From Dehalococcoidia bacterium (GTDB lineage Bacteria > Chloroflexota > Dehalococcoidia > GIF9 > UBA5629): 64,000 nucleotides of DNA. Made by a program: the position numbers and the translations under genes. Below the pieces are notes generated by a model. That model had not been told where the DNA came from. It ran no database searches and was given only the letters and a program-made list of their open reading frames with translations. The stretch is taken from positions 62,001-126,000 of the forward strand of contig JBAZEK010000001.1 in assembly GCA_041653995.1 (NCBI GenBank), in the 5' to 3' direction. Positions 15,896 through 23,357 of the stretch are shown piece by piece. Positions within the stretch are counted from its first letter, which is position 1. Each line of letters opens with the position of its first letter.

Positions 15896-16486
15896 TTGAG
15901 TAAAGAGATAAAGAATTTCGTTTGCCCCTACTGCGGGGAATCTCATGATACGCAGGACGGGCTGAAAAGCCATGTCTTCAAATCGCACAAGGGACGCGGC
16001 CTGCCCACAGCCGAGGGCCGCATAAAATTGACAATCAACAGGGCGGAGCACTCCTTCCTGGTGGAGCCCAACTGGACCCTCTACTACCTCATCCACGACG
16101 TACTCGGCCTGACGGGATCCAAGCAGTTCTGCGACCGCGGCGCCTGCAGCTCCTGCACCATGATCGTGGACGGTAAACCCGTCCTCTCCTGCATGATGCT
16201 GGCCATCGAGTGCGACGGCAAGACCGTCGAGACCGTCGAGGGCATCGCAGCCGACGGCCATCCCCTGATCGAAGCCTATGTCAACAACCACGCCATGCAG
16301 TGCGGCTACTGCACGCCCGGCTTCGTGGTCGCCTCCAAGGCCCTGCTCGATCGCAACCAGGACCCCAGCGAAGAGGAGATCGTCGACGCGCTGGCGGGCA
16401 ACCTGTGCCGCTGCAGCACCTATCCGCAGCATCCCATAGCAGTCAGAGAAGCCGCTGAAAAAATGAAGGCAGGTGGCAAGAAGTGA
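15896..16486 (+). CDS. [2Fe-2S] small subunit with N-terminal C2H2 zinc finger
   Basis: The 196-residue protein begins at TTG 15896, correctly placed after GAGGAGG; no alternative start lies before the iron-sulfur domain. Residues 45-196 are the two-[2Fe-2S] electron-transfer subunit of the xanthine oxidase family, with plant-type ligands C79, C84, C87, C99 and the helical-domain ligands C136, C139, C171, C173. Residues 8-31 form an extra C2H2 zinc-finger pattern: C10-x2-C13-x12-H26-x4-H31 (VCPYCGESHD, LKSHVFKSH). This extension is not part of standard small subunits (about 155-165 residues). It may serve as a docking site for the NADH module or the maturation factors. The stop overlaps the GTG of the FAD subunit. 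Confidence 0.9.
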   Translation: MSKEIKNFVCPYCGESHDTQDGLKSHVFKSHKGRGLPTAEGRIKLTINRAEHSFLVEPNWTLYYLIHDVLGLTGSKQFCDRGACSSCTMIVDGKPVLSCMMLAIECDGKTVETVEGIAADGHPLIEAYVNNHAMQCGYCTPGFVVASKALLDRNQDPSEEEIVDALAGNLCRCSTYPQHPIAVREAAEKMKAGGKK

Positions 16487-17463
16487 AGGAATTTAAACAT
16501 TTCAACGCATACAGTGTGGACGAGGCCGTGGCCCTCATGGGCCGCTACGGTGAACGCGCCGCCGTCATTGCAGGCGGCACCGATATCCTGGGCAAGATGA
16601 AAGACTCCATCCTGCCCGCCTACCCGGAAGCCCTCATTAACATCAAGACCATACAGGGGCTGAGCGACATCAAGGAGTCGGGCGGCATGCTCAACATAGG
16701 CGCGCTGGCCCTGCTGGCCGATATCGCCGACAACGCCGTCATCAAGTCCAAATACGCCGCCCTGGCACAGGCCGCCGGCAGGACCGCCTCACCCCACCTG
16801 CGCAACATGGGCACCATCGGGGGCAACATCTGCCAGGACATCCGCTGCTGGTACTACCGCAACCAGAACAACAGGTTCTCATGCCTGCGCAAAAAGGGCG
16901 GCAGGTGCTACGCTATCAAGGGCGACAACCGCTACCACTCCATCTTCGGCGGCAGCGTCTCCGGCGGCTGTTTCGCAGTCCATCCCAGCGACACCGCCCC
17001 CGCCCTGGTGGCCCTCGATGCCAAAATCGTGACCTCCAGCCGCACCATCGACGCCGAGAACTTCTTCGAGGTCAAGCCCGTCAAGACCACCGTGCTCAAG
17101 GCCGACGAGATCGTCACCGGCATACAGATTCCCGAGCCCGCCGCAGGATCGTCCAGCGCGTTCCTCAAGTTCGCCCTGCGCAGGTCCATCGACTTCCCCA
17201 TCGTCAACTGTGCGGTCATGATCACAACCAGGGACGGCAAGGTCTCAGCCGCCAGGATATGCCTCAATGCCGTCCATGTCATACCCTACCGGTCTGTTCA
17301 GGCGGAGCAGGCGGTTATCGGCAAGAAAATAGATGAAGCGCTGGCTGAAGAAGCGGGCCAGGCCGCTGTATCCGCAGCCAAACCGCTCGAACACAACAAG
17401 TACATGGTGGCGGTCGCCAGGACGCTGGTTAAAAGGACGCTGCTGGCCTGCGTGGAGAAGTAA
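16483..17463 (+). CDS. FAD-binding subunit with Hcr-type extra [4Fe-4S] cysteines
   Basis: The 326-residue protein (GTG start overlapping the preceding TGA) is the FAD subunit of the molybdenum hydroxylase. FAD-binding motifs are AVIAGGTDIL and LRNMGTIGGNICQD. Between residues 117 and 163 it has an inserted loop with C122, C134, C142 and C163 (RCWYYRNQ, SCLRKKGGRCYA, GGCFAVHPSD). In HcrB of 4-hydroxybenzoyl-CoA reductase an equivalent loop binds an additional [4Fe-4S] cluster thought to allow the reverse, reductive electron flow. The match of cysteine order and flanking residues (C-x-YY ... C-x-KK ... C ... SDTAPALxAL) is clear, so this enzyme probably reduces its substrate and does not only oxidise it. 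Confidence 0.88.
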   Translation: MKEFKHFNAYSVDEAVALMGRYGERAAVIAGGTDILGKMKDSILPAYPEALINIKTIQGLSDIKESGGMLNIGALALLADIADNAVIKSKYAALAQAAGRTASPHLRNMGTIGGNICQDIRCWYYRNQNNRFSCLRKKGGRCYAIKGDNRYHSIFGGSVSGGCFAVHPSDTAPALVALDAKIVTSSRTIDAENFFEVKPVKTTVLKADEIVTGIQIPEPAAGSSSAFLKFALRRSIDFPIVNCAVMITTRDGKVSAARICLNAVHVIPYRSVQAEQAVIGKKIDEALAEEAGQAAVSAAKPLEHNKYMVAVARTLVKRTLLACVEK

Positions 17464-17466
17464 CAT

Positions 17467-18540
17467 ATGACAGATCTGCTGGACATCATCGCCGGCCACC
17501 TGAAGCGCGGCGAAGACCTGGTGCTGGCCAGGGTTATCAGTATAAAAGGCTCAAGCCCGCGACACCTTGGCGCCGCTATGATCATACGCAGGAACGGCGG
17601 GATTGAAGGAACCGTGGGCGGTGGCCTGATCGAGGCTGCTACCATGAGAAAAGCCGTTGACCTGTTCCGTGAAAAAGGCTTCGCCAGGCTGTGGTTTGAT
17701 ATGACGGGCGATGACATAACCGTAACTGATATGGTTTGCGGCGGCAAATGTGAACTGCTGATTGAGTATCTTCCTGCCGATCACGATACGTCGGCGGTAT
17801 TTAATAGTCTGTTGGCGGGCAGGCGGCATAACCATAAAAGTTACATAATAACTGCGCTGCCTGCCGCTGGGGAAGGTTCCGAGCCGCTGGAACACAGTGT
17901 GCTTGCTCCGGGCCTTTCCTGTGCCACGGGTTCGGATGGGTCCGTCGGATTATCAGCCAGACTGACGGACATGGTATGGAGTCTGAATGAACCTGCGCTG
18001 ATAGATATCGAGGGTCAGCAGTTCTGGATTGATATCGTGCTTAATACGGGTGTCGCATATATTTTCGGAGCGGGTCACATATCTCGCGAAGTCAATGATC
18101 TGGCGATCAGGGTGGGTTTCACGACCGTAGTGCTGGATGACCGTAGCGAATACGCCAACCGCGAGCGGTTTGCGTTGCCGACAGAGCTTATTGTGCTTGA
18201 ATCGTTTGACGATTGTTTCAACGGTCTTCAAATCGATGATGACAGTTATTTGGTTATTGTTACCCGCGGGCATGCTTATGACAAAACCGTGCTGGCGCAA
18301 GCTCTGCGTACAAAAGCCGGCTACATCGGCATGATCGGCAGCAATCGCAAGAGAGATGCTATTTATAAAGCGCTGTTAGAGGAAGGTTTCACAGCAGAGC
18401 AGCTTAAAGTGGTGTATTCCCCTATCGGCCTGAAGATAGAAACCGAGACACCTGCCGAGATAGCGGTCAGCATCGTTGGGGAATTAATAAATATAAGGGC
18501 GCAGAAGAGGAAATGGAGAAGCCAGGCATCACAGCCATAA
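17467..18540 (+). CDS. XdhC/CoxI-family molybdenum cofactor chaperone
   Basis: The 357-residue protein has the two-part XdhC layout: an N-terminal region with ISIKGSSPRHLGAAMIIRR and EGTVGGGLIEAA, and a C-terminal Rossmann domain with YIFGAGHISREV and GYIGMIGSNRKRDAIY. Family knowledge: XdhC proteins bind the mature molybdenum cofactor, help its sulfuration and insert it into xanthine-oxidase-type enzymes. It starts three bases after the FAD subunit stop and overlaps the MocA-like gene by 28 bases, so cofactor assembly is translated with its target. It would serve both large subunits in the window. Confidence 0.9.
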   Translation: MTDLLDIIAGHLKRGEDLVLARVISIKGSSPRHLGAAMIIRRNGGIEGTVGGGLIEAATMRKAVDLFREKGFARLWFDMTGDDITVTDMVCGGKCELLIEYLPADHDTSAVFNSLLAGRRHNHKSYIITALPAAGEGSEPLEHSVLAPGLSCATGSDGSVGLSARLTDMVWSLNEPALIDIEGQQFWIDIVLNTGVAYIFGAGHISREVNDLAIRVGFTTVVLDDRSEYANRERFALPTELIVLESFDDCFNGLQIDDDSYLVIVTRGHAYDKTVLAQALRTKAGYIGMIGSNRKRDAIYKALLEEGFTAEQLKVVYSPIGLKIETETPAEIAVSIVGELINIRAQKRKWRSQASQP

Positions 18541-19649
18541 TACTGGCGGCCGGGTACTCGGAAAGAATGAAGCGGTTTAAACCGCTGCTGGATCTGGGCG
18601 GCCAGCCGGTCATTGAGAGGGTAATATCATCATTCCTGAATGCAGGGATAAGCGATATACGAGTTGTCGCAGGCTATTGCAGGGAGAAACTAGTTCATGC
18701 GCTGGCCGGTCAAAGTGTAAAGGTGGTAATAAACGACCGTTTTGCCGCAGGGATGTTCTCTTCAGTGCGGGCAGGAGTTACAAACCTGGATTCATCCACG
18801 GAGGCGTTTTTTCTTATGCCTGCCGATGTTCCGCTGGTCAGACAGGAGACTATTCGATATCTGGCCGGCGCCTACAGACTTCACAGTGATAGAATTTTAA
18901 TTCCGGTATTTGGCGCAAGACGGGGGCATCCTCCGCTGATAGCTGCCAGGTTTGCAGGCTCGATAATCGATTATAGCGGAGAAAACGGGCTGGGGGGTGT
19001 ATTTAGCCTTCACAGCGCCGATATTGTTGCTCTGCCGGTCCCGGACGGGAATATTTTGCTCGATATGGACACGCCGGAGGATTATGTGACCCTGTGCAGG
19101 AGATTACAAAGGATGAACGTTCCAACCGCTGCTGAATGCGAGGTCATAATGAGCGATATCCACGGCGTACCGGATGCAGTGATCGCTCATTGCAAAGCGG
19201 TGGCATCAGTAGCGCTATTGATTGCTGATAAGATGAACCGGTGTGGATTCAATGTCGACAGGGAGCTTCTCATGTCGGCAGCGCTGCTGCACGACCTGGC
19301 GAAAGGGAGGCCGGACCATGCCGCGGAGTCGGCACGTATAATAAGAGCGATGGGATATCCCACAGTCGCCGGGCTTGTCGAAACCCACATGGATATAATT
19401 CCCGGCGAAGGCGAGGAAGTCACAGCTGCGGAGGTGCTTTACCTGGCAGATAAACTGGTCAGCAGCGACAGGGTAGTGCCTTTGCAGAATCGTTTTGGCC
19501 GGGCTGTTGATCGATATGGAGATAATGCGGAAGCGGCCGACAGGATCAGGATCCGCTATGAGAATGCACTTAATATTCTAACTCGAATCGAAGCGCGCAC
19601 CGGCGCTCTTGATTTCAGCAGCCGTACGATGGCGGGAGCACAGCCGTGA
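18513..19649 (+). CDS. MocA-like molybdenum cofactor cytidylyltransferase fused to an HD domain
   Basis: The 378-residue protein has two parts. Residues 5-195 form a nucleotidyltransferase of the MocA/MobA fold with LAAGYSERMKRFKPLL, MPADVPLVR and DMDTPEDY; such enzymes attach CMP to molybdopterin to make the dinucleotide cofactor used by this enzyme family. Residues 208-365 form an HD metal-dependent phosphohydrolase domain with H226, the H250-D251 pair (LLHDLAKG), H282 and D303 (LADK). What the HD half hydrolyses is unknown; a by-product or regulatory nucleotide would make sense. Similar fusions occur in anaerobes, but the activity has no assignment I know of. It overlaps XdhC upstream and ModC downstream (GTGA). 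Confidence 0.85.
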   Translation: MEKPGITAIILAAGYSERMKRFKPLLDLGGQPVIERVISSFLNAGISDIRVVAGYCREKLVHALAGQSVKVVINDRFAAGMFSSVRAGVTNLDSSTEAFFLMPADVPLVRQETIRYLAGAYRLHSDRILIPVFGARRGHPPLIAARFAGSIIDYSGENGLGGVFSLHSADIVALPVPDGNILLDMDTPEDYVTLCRRLQRMNVPTAAECEVIMSDIHGVPDAVIAHCKAVASVALLIADKMNRCGFNVDRELLMSAALLHDLAKGRPDHAAESARIIRAMGYPTVAGLVETHMDIIPGEGEEVTAAEVLYLADKLVSSDRVVPLQNRFGRAVDRYGDNAEAADRIRIRYENALNILTRIEARTGALDFSSRTMAGAQP

Positions 19650-20386
19650 GCCTGGATCTGAGGATCATCACTAACATTGGTGGCTTTTCACTGAATGTGA
19701 GTTGGACCATGGAGAGCGAGCTGGTTGTGCTCTTCGGGCATTCCGGCTCCGGCAAGAGCATGACGTTGCGCACCATCGCAGGAATAGTTCCACAGGGCGA
19801 CGGATATATCCGGTTGAACGGCAGGCTGCTGTACAGCAAGGATATGAAAATCAACCTTCCCCCACAGCAGAGGTCTGTCGGCTATGTCTTCCAGGACCTG
19901 GCTCTCTTTCCCCACATGACCGTGGAGAAAAACATTCTCTTCGGAACGCGCGGTATCGACAGCCGGGAAGCGCGAAAAAAAGCCATGGATATGATGGAGT
20001 TGTTCAACCTGGCCGAATTTAGAGGCAGGTATCCTAATGAGATTTCGGGCGGTCAAAAACAGAGGGTGGCCCTGGCCCGGGCATTGATGCGCAATCCCGA
20101 GATTCTCCTGCTGGACGAGCCTTTCTCATCTCTGGATGACCAGCTCCGGCTGGAGATGCGCAGGTGCCTGGTAAATGTGGTCAAACGGGAGTTTCGCATA
20201 CCGGCGATTCTGGTAACGCACAACGTCCTAGAGGTATTTTCGCTGGCGGATAGAGTCATGGTGTATTCCAGGGGCGGAATTGTGCAGTGCGACACGCCCC
20301 AGGCCGTCTTCAACAATCCGGTGAATGAAGAAGTCATGTCGCTGGTAAGTTTAAAGACGCTCTATCCCGATTATCTTTTCACGTAA
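19646..20386 (+). CDS. modC: Molybdate/tungstate ABC transporter ATP-binding protein
   Basis: The 246-residue ATPase has a Walker A loop FGHSGSGKSMTLRTIAG, the ABC signature EISGGQKQRVALARAL, Walker B ILLLDEPFSSLD and the switch histidine LVTHN. It lacks the C-terminal molybdate-binding (MOP) domain of long ModC proteins, so it resembles the shorter WtpC/TupC/ModC forms. It would power import of the oxyanion bound by the ModA-like lipoprotein through the ModB-like permease. GTG start overlapping the previous stop. The two small genes that follow separate it from modA and modB, an unusual order. Confidence 0.85.
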   Translation: MSLDLRIITNIGGFSLNVSWTMESELVVLFGHSGSGKSMTLRTIAGIVPQGDGYIRLNGRLLYSKDMKINLPPQQRSVGYVFQDLALFPHMTVEKNILFGTRGIDSREARKKAMDMMELFNLAEFRGRYPNEISGGQKQRVALARALMRNPEILLLDEPFSSLDDQLRLEMRRCLVNVVKREFRIPAILVTHNVLEVFSLADRVMVYSRGGIVQCDTPQAVFNNPVNEEVMSLVSLKTLYPDYLFT

Positions 20387-20410
20387 ATCAAATCCGGAGG
20401 TGATTGTGAG

Positions 20411-20782
20411 ATGCTGTTCTCGATGTTGCTGGCAGTCCTGGCGTTTATGATGGGCATGGCAGCTAAAAATAATAAGGCGGTTAAGGAGCTGTTGCGCGTA
20501 CGCACCGCTACATATGTCATTATGACCAAGGATGGCACGAGAGGCAGGCGCTATATAATCAGGAACGGGAAATTCTCTTCAGATACGGTACTGAAGGACT
20601 ATGATATGGCACTGGTTTTCGAGAATGCCGATGTGGGCTTTAAAACCCTGGCCCTGGGTGGAGATACCGGCCTGCAGGTGGCCATCAATAACTATAATTT
20701 AAAACTGGCTGGCAACCCTGCCATGTTCAACTTTTTTGGTATCCTTCTATCAATTTGCATGGGCATGATAAAAAGGAAATGA
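20411..20782 (+). CDS. Small membrane-anchored SCP2-like protein, copy 2
   Basis: The 123-residue paralogue of 6456-6824 shares the N-terminal hydrophobic helix (MLFSMLLAVLAFMMGMA), the conserved core GTRGRRYIIRNGKFSSD, the SCP2-like strand pattern YDMALVFENADVGFKTLALG and NYNLKLAGNPAMF, and a C-terminal hydrophobic tail with KRK. No catalytic residues are evident. It lies 24 bases after modC, with a GGAGGTGA ribosome site, and precedes the second MoaD-like gene, repeating the arrangement at 6456-7130. It is probably part of the molybdoenzyme operon, with an unknown role at the membrane. Confidence 0.6.
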   Translation: MLFSMLLAVLAFMMGMAAKNNKAVKELLRVRTATYVIMTKDGTRGRRYIIRNGKFSSDTVLKDYDMALVFENADVGFKTLALGGDTGLQVAINNYNLKLAGNPAMFNFFGILLSICMGMIKRK

Positions 20783-20817
20783 GCGGGAGATTTCTTTAAG
20801 AAATCAGAGGTAGAGAA

Positions 20818-21051
20818 ATGAAAATTAATTTGAGCTATGGCAAGTTCATCAAGATAGACGATTATGCCAGCGATGCCATAATCGAGGTTCCGGATAATTG
20901 CACGGTACGTGACCTGCTTGTATTTCTCAAGCTGCCGCCATATGTGCAGAAGGCCGTTATCGTACACGTAAACGAGGAGCCGGTCTGGAACGCCACCGTG
21001 CTCAAGGATAACGACACAGTGAAATTGTACCGCCTGGTGAGCGGAGGCTGA
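20818..21051 (+). CDS. MoaD/ThiS-like ubiquitin-fold sulfur carrier, copy 2
   Basis: The 77-residue beta-grasp protein ends in Gly-Gly (RLVSGG), the site of thiocarboxylate formation in MoaD/ThiS proteins. Core segments DNCTVRDLLVFLKL and EEPVWNATVLKDNDTVKLY match the copy at 6900-7130 closely. Embedded between ModC and ModA, it suggests that sulfur delivery and metal import are co-regulated with the hydroxylase. Possible targets are molybdopterin synthesis, cofactor sulfuration through XdhC, or protein conjugation; no E1 or MoaE partner is in the window. Confidence 0.75.
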   Translation: MKINLSYGKFIKIDDYASDAIIEVPDNCTVRDLLVFLKLPPYVQKAVIVHVNEEPVWNATVLKDNDTVKLYRLVSGG

Positions 21052-21139
21052 GAAAGAAGGATGGACGCGGCTACAAAATATCGAATATATGAACATCGGA
21101 ATTGATATAATTGGGACACTAAAATCCGGGAGGAAGGTC

Positions 21140-21913
21140 ATGCAATCCAAATTCACTTCATACATGTCAATTGTCCTGTTGTTGGTCGTCCTATTATGTA
21201 TTGGATGTTCAGCGCCGGCTGCCACGGTGAACGTGTCTGCGGCAGCAAGTCTCACCGACGTGATCGGTGAAGTCAATGCGCTCTATCAAAAAGAGCATTC
21301 GAATGTAACCATCACCTCGAATTTCGCGGCATCGGGTGTCTTACAGCAGCAGATCGAGAACGGCGCGCCGGTGGACGTATTCATATCGGCGTCTCCCAAG
21401 CAGATCGATGCGCTTCAAAGCAAAGGCCTGATCGTGGAGGGTACACAAAAGGACTTGCTGTGCAACAAAGTAGTGCTGATAGTGCCCGGCGACAGCACCC
21501 TGGACATAAAGAGCTTCAACGATCTGACGGGCGACGCGGTCAAAAAGGTATCTATAGGTGATCCTGATTCGGTGCCGGCCGGCCAGTATGCACGGGATAT
21601 CTTAAATCAATTCGATATCATGGAAACGTTGAAGCCCAAGTTGGTGCTTGCCGGCAATGTGCGGCAGGTGTTGCAGTATGTCGAAAGTTCCAACGTCGAT
21701 GCAGGTATTGTATTTCTAACGGATGCCAGAATATCAAAGAGCGTTAAGGTTGTGGCTGACGCGCCGTATGAGATCAATAAAAAAGTCGTCTACCCTGTGG
21801 CCTTAATAAAAACGGGAAAGGACATGGCGTCTGCCTCAGCTTACGAGGCGTTCTTATTCAGCGAAGAGGCGGGCGCCATATTCGATAAATACGGCTTTAC
21901 CGTGATCAAATAG
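21140..21913 (+). CDS. modA: Molybdate/tungstate-binding lipoprotein of an ABC transporter
   Basis: From ATG 21140 (after GGGAGGAAGG) the protein is 257 residues; an in-frame start at 21089 lacks a ribosome site. It has a lipoprotein signal peptide with lipobox CIGC, then the ModA fold: VNVSAAASLTDVIGEVNALY, NFAASGVLQQQIENGAPVDV, SPKQIDALQ and VGIxDPDSVPAGQYAR-like text (IGDPDSVPAGQYARDIL). The conserved serines and tyrosine that bind molybdate or tungstate are present. It captures the oxyanion outside the membrane for ModB and ModC. Given the molybdopterin enzymes upstream and the AOR enzymes downstream, either metal is possible. Confidence 0.9.
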   Translation: MQSKFTSYMSIVLLLVVLLCIGCSAPAATVNVSAAASLTDVIGEVNALYQKEHSNVTITSNFAASGVLQQQIENGAPVDVFISASPKQIDALQSKGLIVEGTQKDLLCNKVVLIVPGDSTLDIKSFNDLTGDAVKKVSIGDPDSVPAGQYARDILNQFDIMETLKPKLVLAGNVRQVLQYVESSNVDAGIVFLTDARISKSVKVVADAPYEINKKVVYPVALIKTGKDMASASAYEAFLFSEEAGAIFDKYGFTVIK

Positions 21914-21950
21914 CAGATAAGGTGGAAGATTTAATCGCAGGATAGCGCAG

Positions 21951-22628
21951 ATGATGGACTCTTTGCTTTCACCGCTATGGATCTCTCTGTCGACTGTTTT
22001 TACAGCCACGGTGATCACCTTCTTTGCGGGTATAGCTGTGGCCCGCTGGATGGCAAGGTATGAGGGAAGGCTGAGGAATTTCATCGACGGTATCCTGATT
22101 CTGCCGCTTGTTTTGCCTCCAACCGTTGTGGGCCTGGGTCTGCTGATGCTGTTCGGCAAGAACGGTCCTATGGGACAACTGCTGTTATTGTTCGGAACAA
22201 CGGTGGTTTTCTCCTGGCCGGCAACGGTCATTACCGCCACCGTTGTATCCTTTCCGTTGATGTACATGAATGCGCGGGGCGCTTTCGAGCAGGTTGACAT
22301 AAGCATAGAGAATGCGGCGCGCACGCTGGGGGCCAGTGAGTGGAGGACATTCTGGTCGGTCACGCTGCCCCTGGCCTGGCCGGGGGTGGCGGCCGGCGCC
22401 GTTATGGCTTTTGCCCGGGCCATCGGCGAGTTCGGCGCCACACTGATGCTGGCCGGATATATACCGGGCAAGACGGCAACCTTACCGGTGGCGATTTACT
22501 TCGCAGTCCAGGACGGTGATATGCACCAGGCGCTGGTGCTGGTAGTTATCGTGCTTATTATCGTCTTCATATCTCTCAGCGCTCTGGCTTACTTCAAGGG
22601 CAAGACATACAAGGCGATAACGATCTGA
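21951..22628 (+). CDS. modB: Molybdate/tungstate ABC transporter permease
   Basis: The 225-residue permease has five to six transmembrane segments and the EAA loop that contacts the ATPase (AARTLGASEWRTFWSVTLPLA, here read in two parts). The signature FARAIGEFGATLMLAGYIPG is characteristic of ModB/CysT-type permeases. It follows modA by 37 bases and closes the plus-strand operon; the convergent Dph6-like gene ends 19 bases further on. Confidence 0.88.
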   Translation: MMDSLLSPLWISLSTVFTATVITFFAGIAVARWMARYEGRLRNFIDGILILPLVLPPTVVGLGLLMLFGKNGPMGQLLLLFGTTVVFSWPATVITATVVSFPLMYMNARGAFEQVDISIENAARTLGASEWRTFWSVTLPLAWPGVAAGAVMAFARAIGEFGATLMLAGYIPGKTATLPVAIYFAVQDGDMHQALVLVVIVLIIVFISLSALAYFKGKTYKAITI

Positions 22629-22646
22629 AGGCCTGGTCAGCGATCA

Positions 22647-23354
22647 TCAAACTGGTTTGAAGGCGGCATCCTCCAGCCTGACATCGCGGATATCCAGCAG
22701 CCGGTACTCACTTTTTGAAATCACGCTGCCTGTCGATAAAGATAATCGCTGTTTGAAAATGGGGCCGTTTATTACAACCGTGTGGTATTCGCCGTTTTCA
22801 CCGCATGGATCGATATTATTCTTTTTAAGATAATCCCTGAATGACGCGTCCACCTTTTTTCCTACCCATTTTTCATCCATCTGCTTAGAGTTGACGCCTA
22901 CAATGACCGCCTCAAAGCCGAGATCGATAAATTGGTCGAGTAATTCATCGGTGGGCCTGCCCCAGAGAGGCTCCAGCGCCTCGATGCCTATTTCGCCGCA
23001 TACACGCTCAACCCACTCTCTGTGGACATCCAGATAGATGTCGCCGAATATCATTCCTTTTACCCCGGTGGGGAGCAGGCTGCGTACTCCAGCCTTGAAA
23101 TCACGCTCATAGCCGTCCCAATCCGTCTCGTACTGCGCTACCTTTATGCCCATGGCGGCGCCCTGCTGCTTTATCAGGTCGGCGTTGGTCCCGTGAAACC
23201 TGACTCTCTTTTGGTCATCGGAGATGAAGTTCACCAGGTGCGTAACTTTACAGCCGCGCTGCAACGCTTCATAAAGCGCCATGCAGCTGTCCTTGCCTCC
23301 GCTCCACGATACAATGTAATTTTCACCTTTTATCGCCGTCGCTTTGTTATTCAT
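22647..23354 (-). CDS. Dph6/MJ0570-type PP-loop ATPase (diphthine-ammonia ligase family)
   Basis: The 235-residue protein has the PP-loop SWSGGKDSCMALYEALQRG and the family's later motifs (FHGTNADLIKQQ, MIFGDIYLD, EPLWGRPTDELLDQF). Eukaryotic and archaeal members amidate diphthine on elongation factor 2. Bacteria lack diphthamide, so the bacterial role is unknown; an ATP-dependent amidation or adenylation of another substrate is likely. ATG 23354 follows AAGGAG and lies three bases after the AOR stop, so it is the last gene of the AOR operon. Confidence 0.8.
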   Translation of the reverse strand: MNNKATAIKGENYIVSWSGGKDSCMALYEALQRGCKVTHLVNFISDDQKRVRFHGTNADLIKQQGAAMGIKVAQYETDWDGYERDFKAGVRSLLPTGVKGMIFGDIYLDVHREWVERVCGEIGIEALEPLWGRPTDELLDQFIDLGFEAVIVGVNSKQMDEKWVGKKVDASFRDYLKKNNIDPCGENGEYHTVVINGPIFKQRLSLSTGSVISKSEYRLLDIRDVRLEDAAFKPV

Positions 23355-23357
23355 TCT

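Noticed and set aside
16210..16458. An Arg-rich open frame inside the [2Fe-2S] subunit gene
   Set aside because: It is the same DNA in another frame; composition is that of a GC-rich shadow frame.
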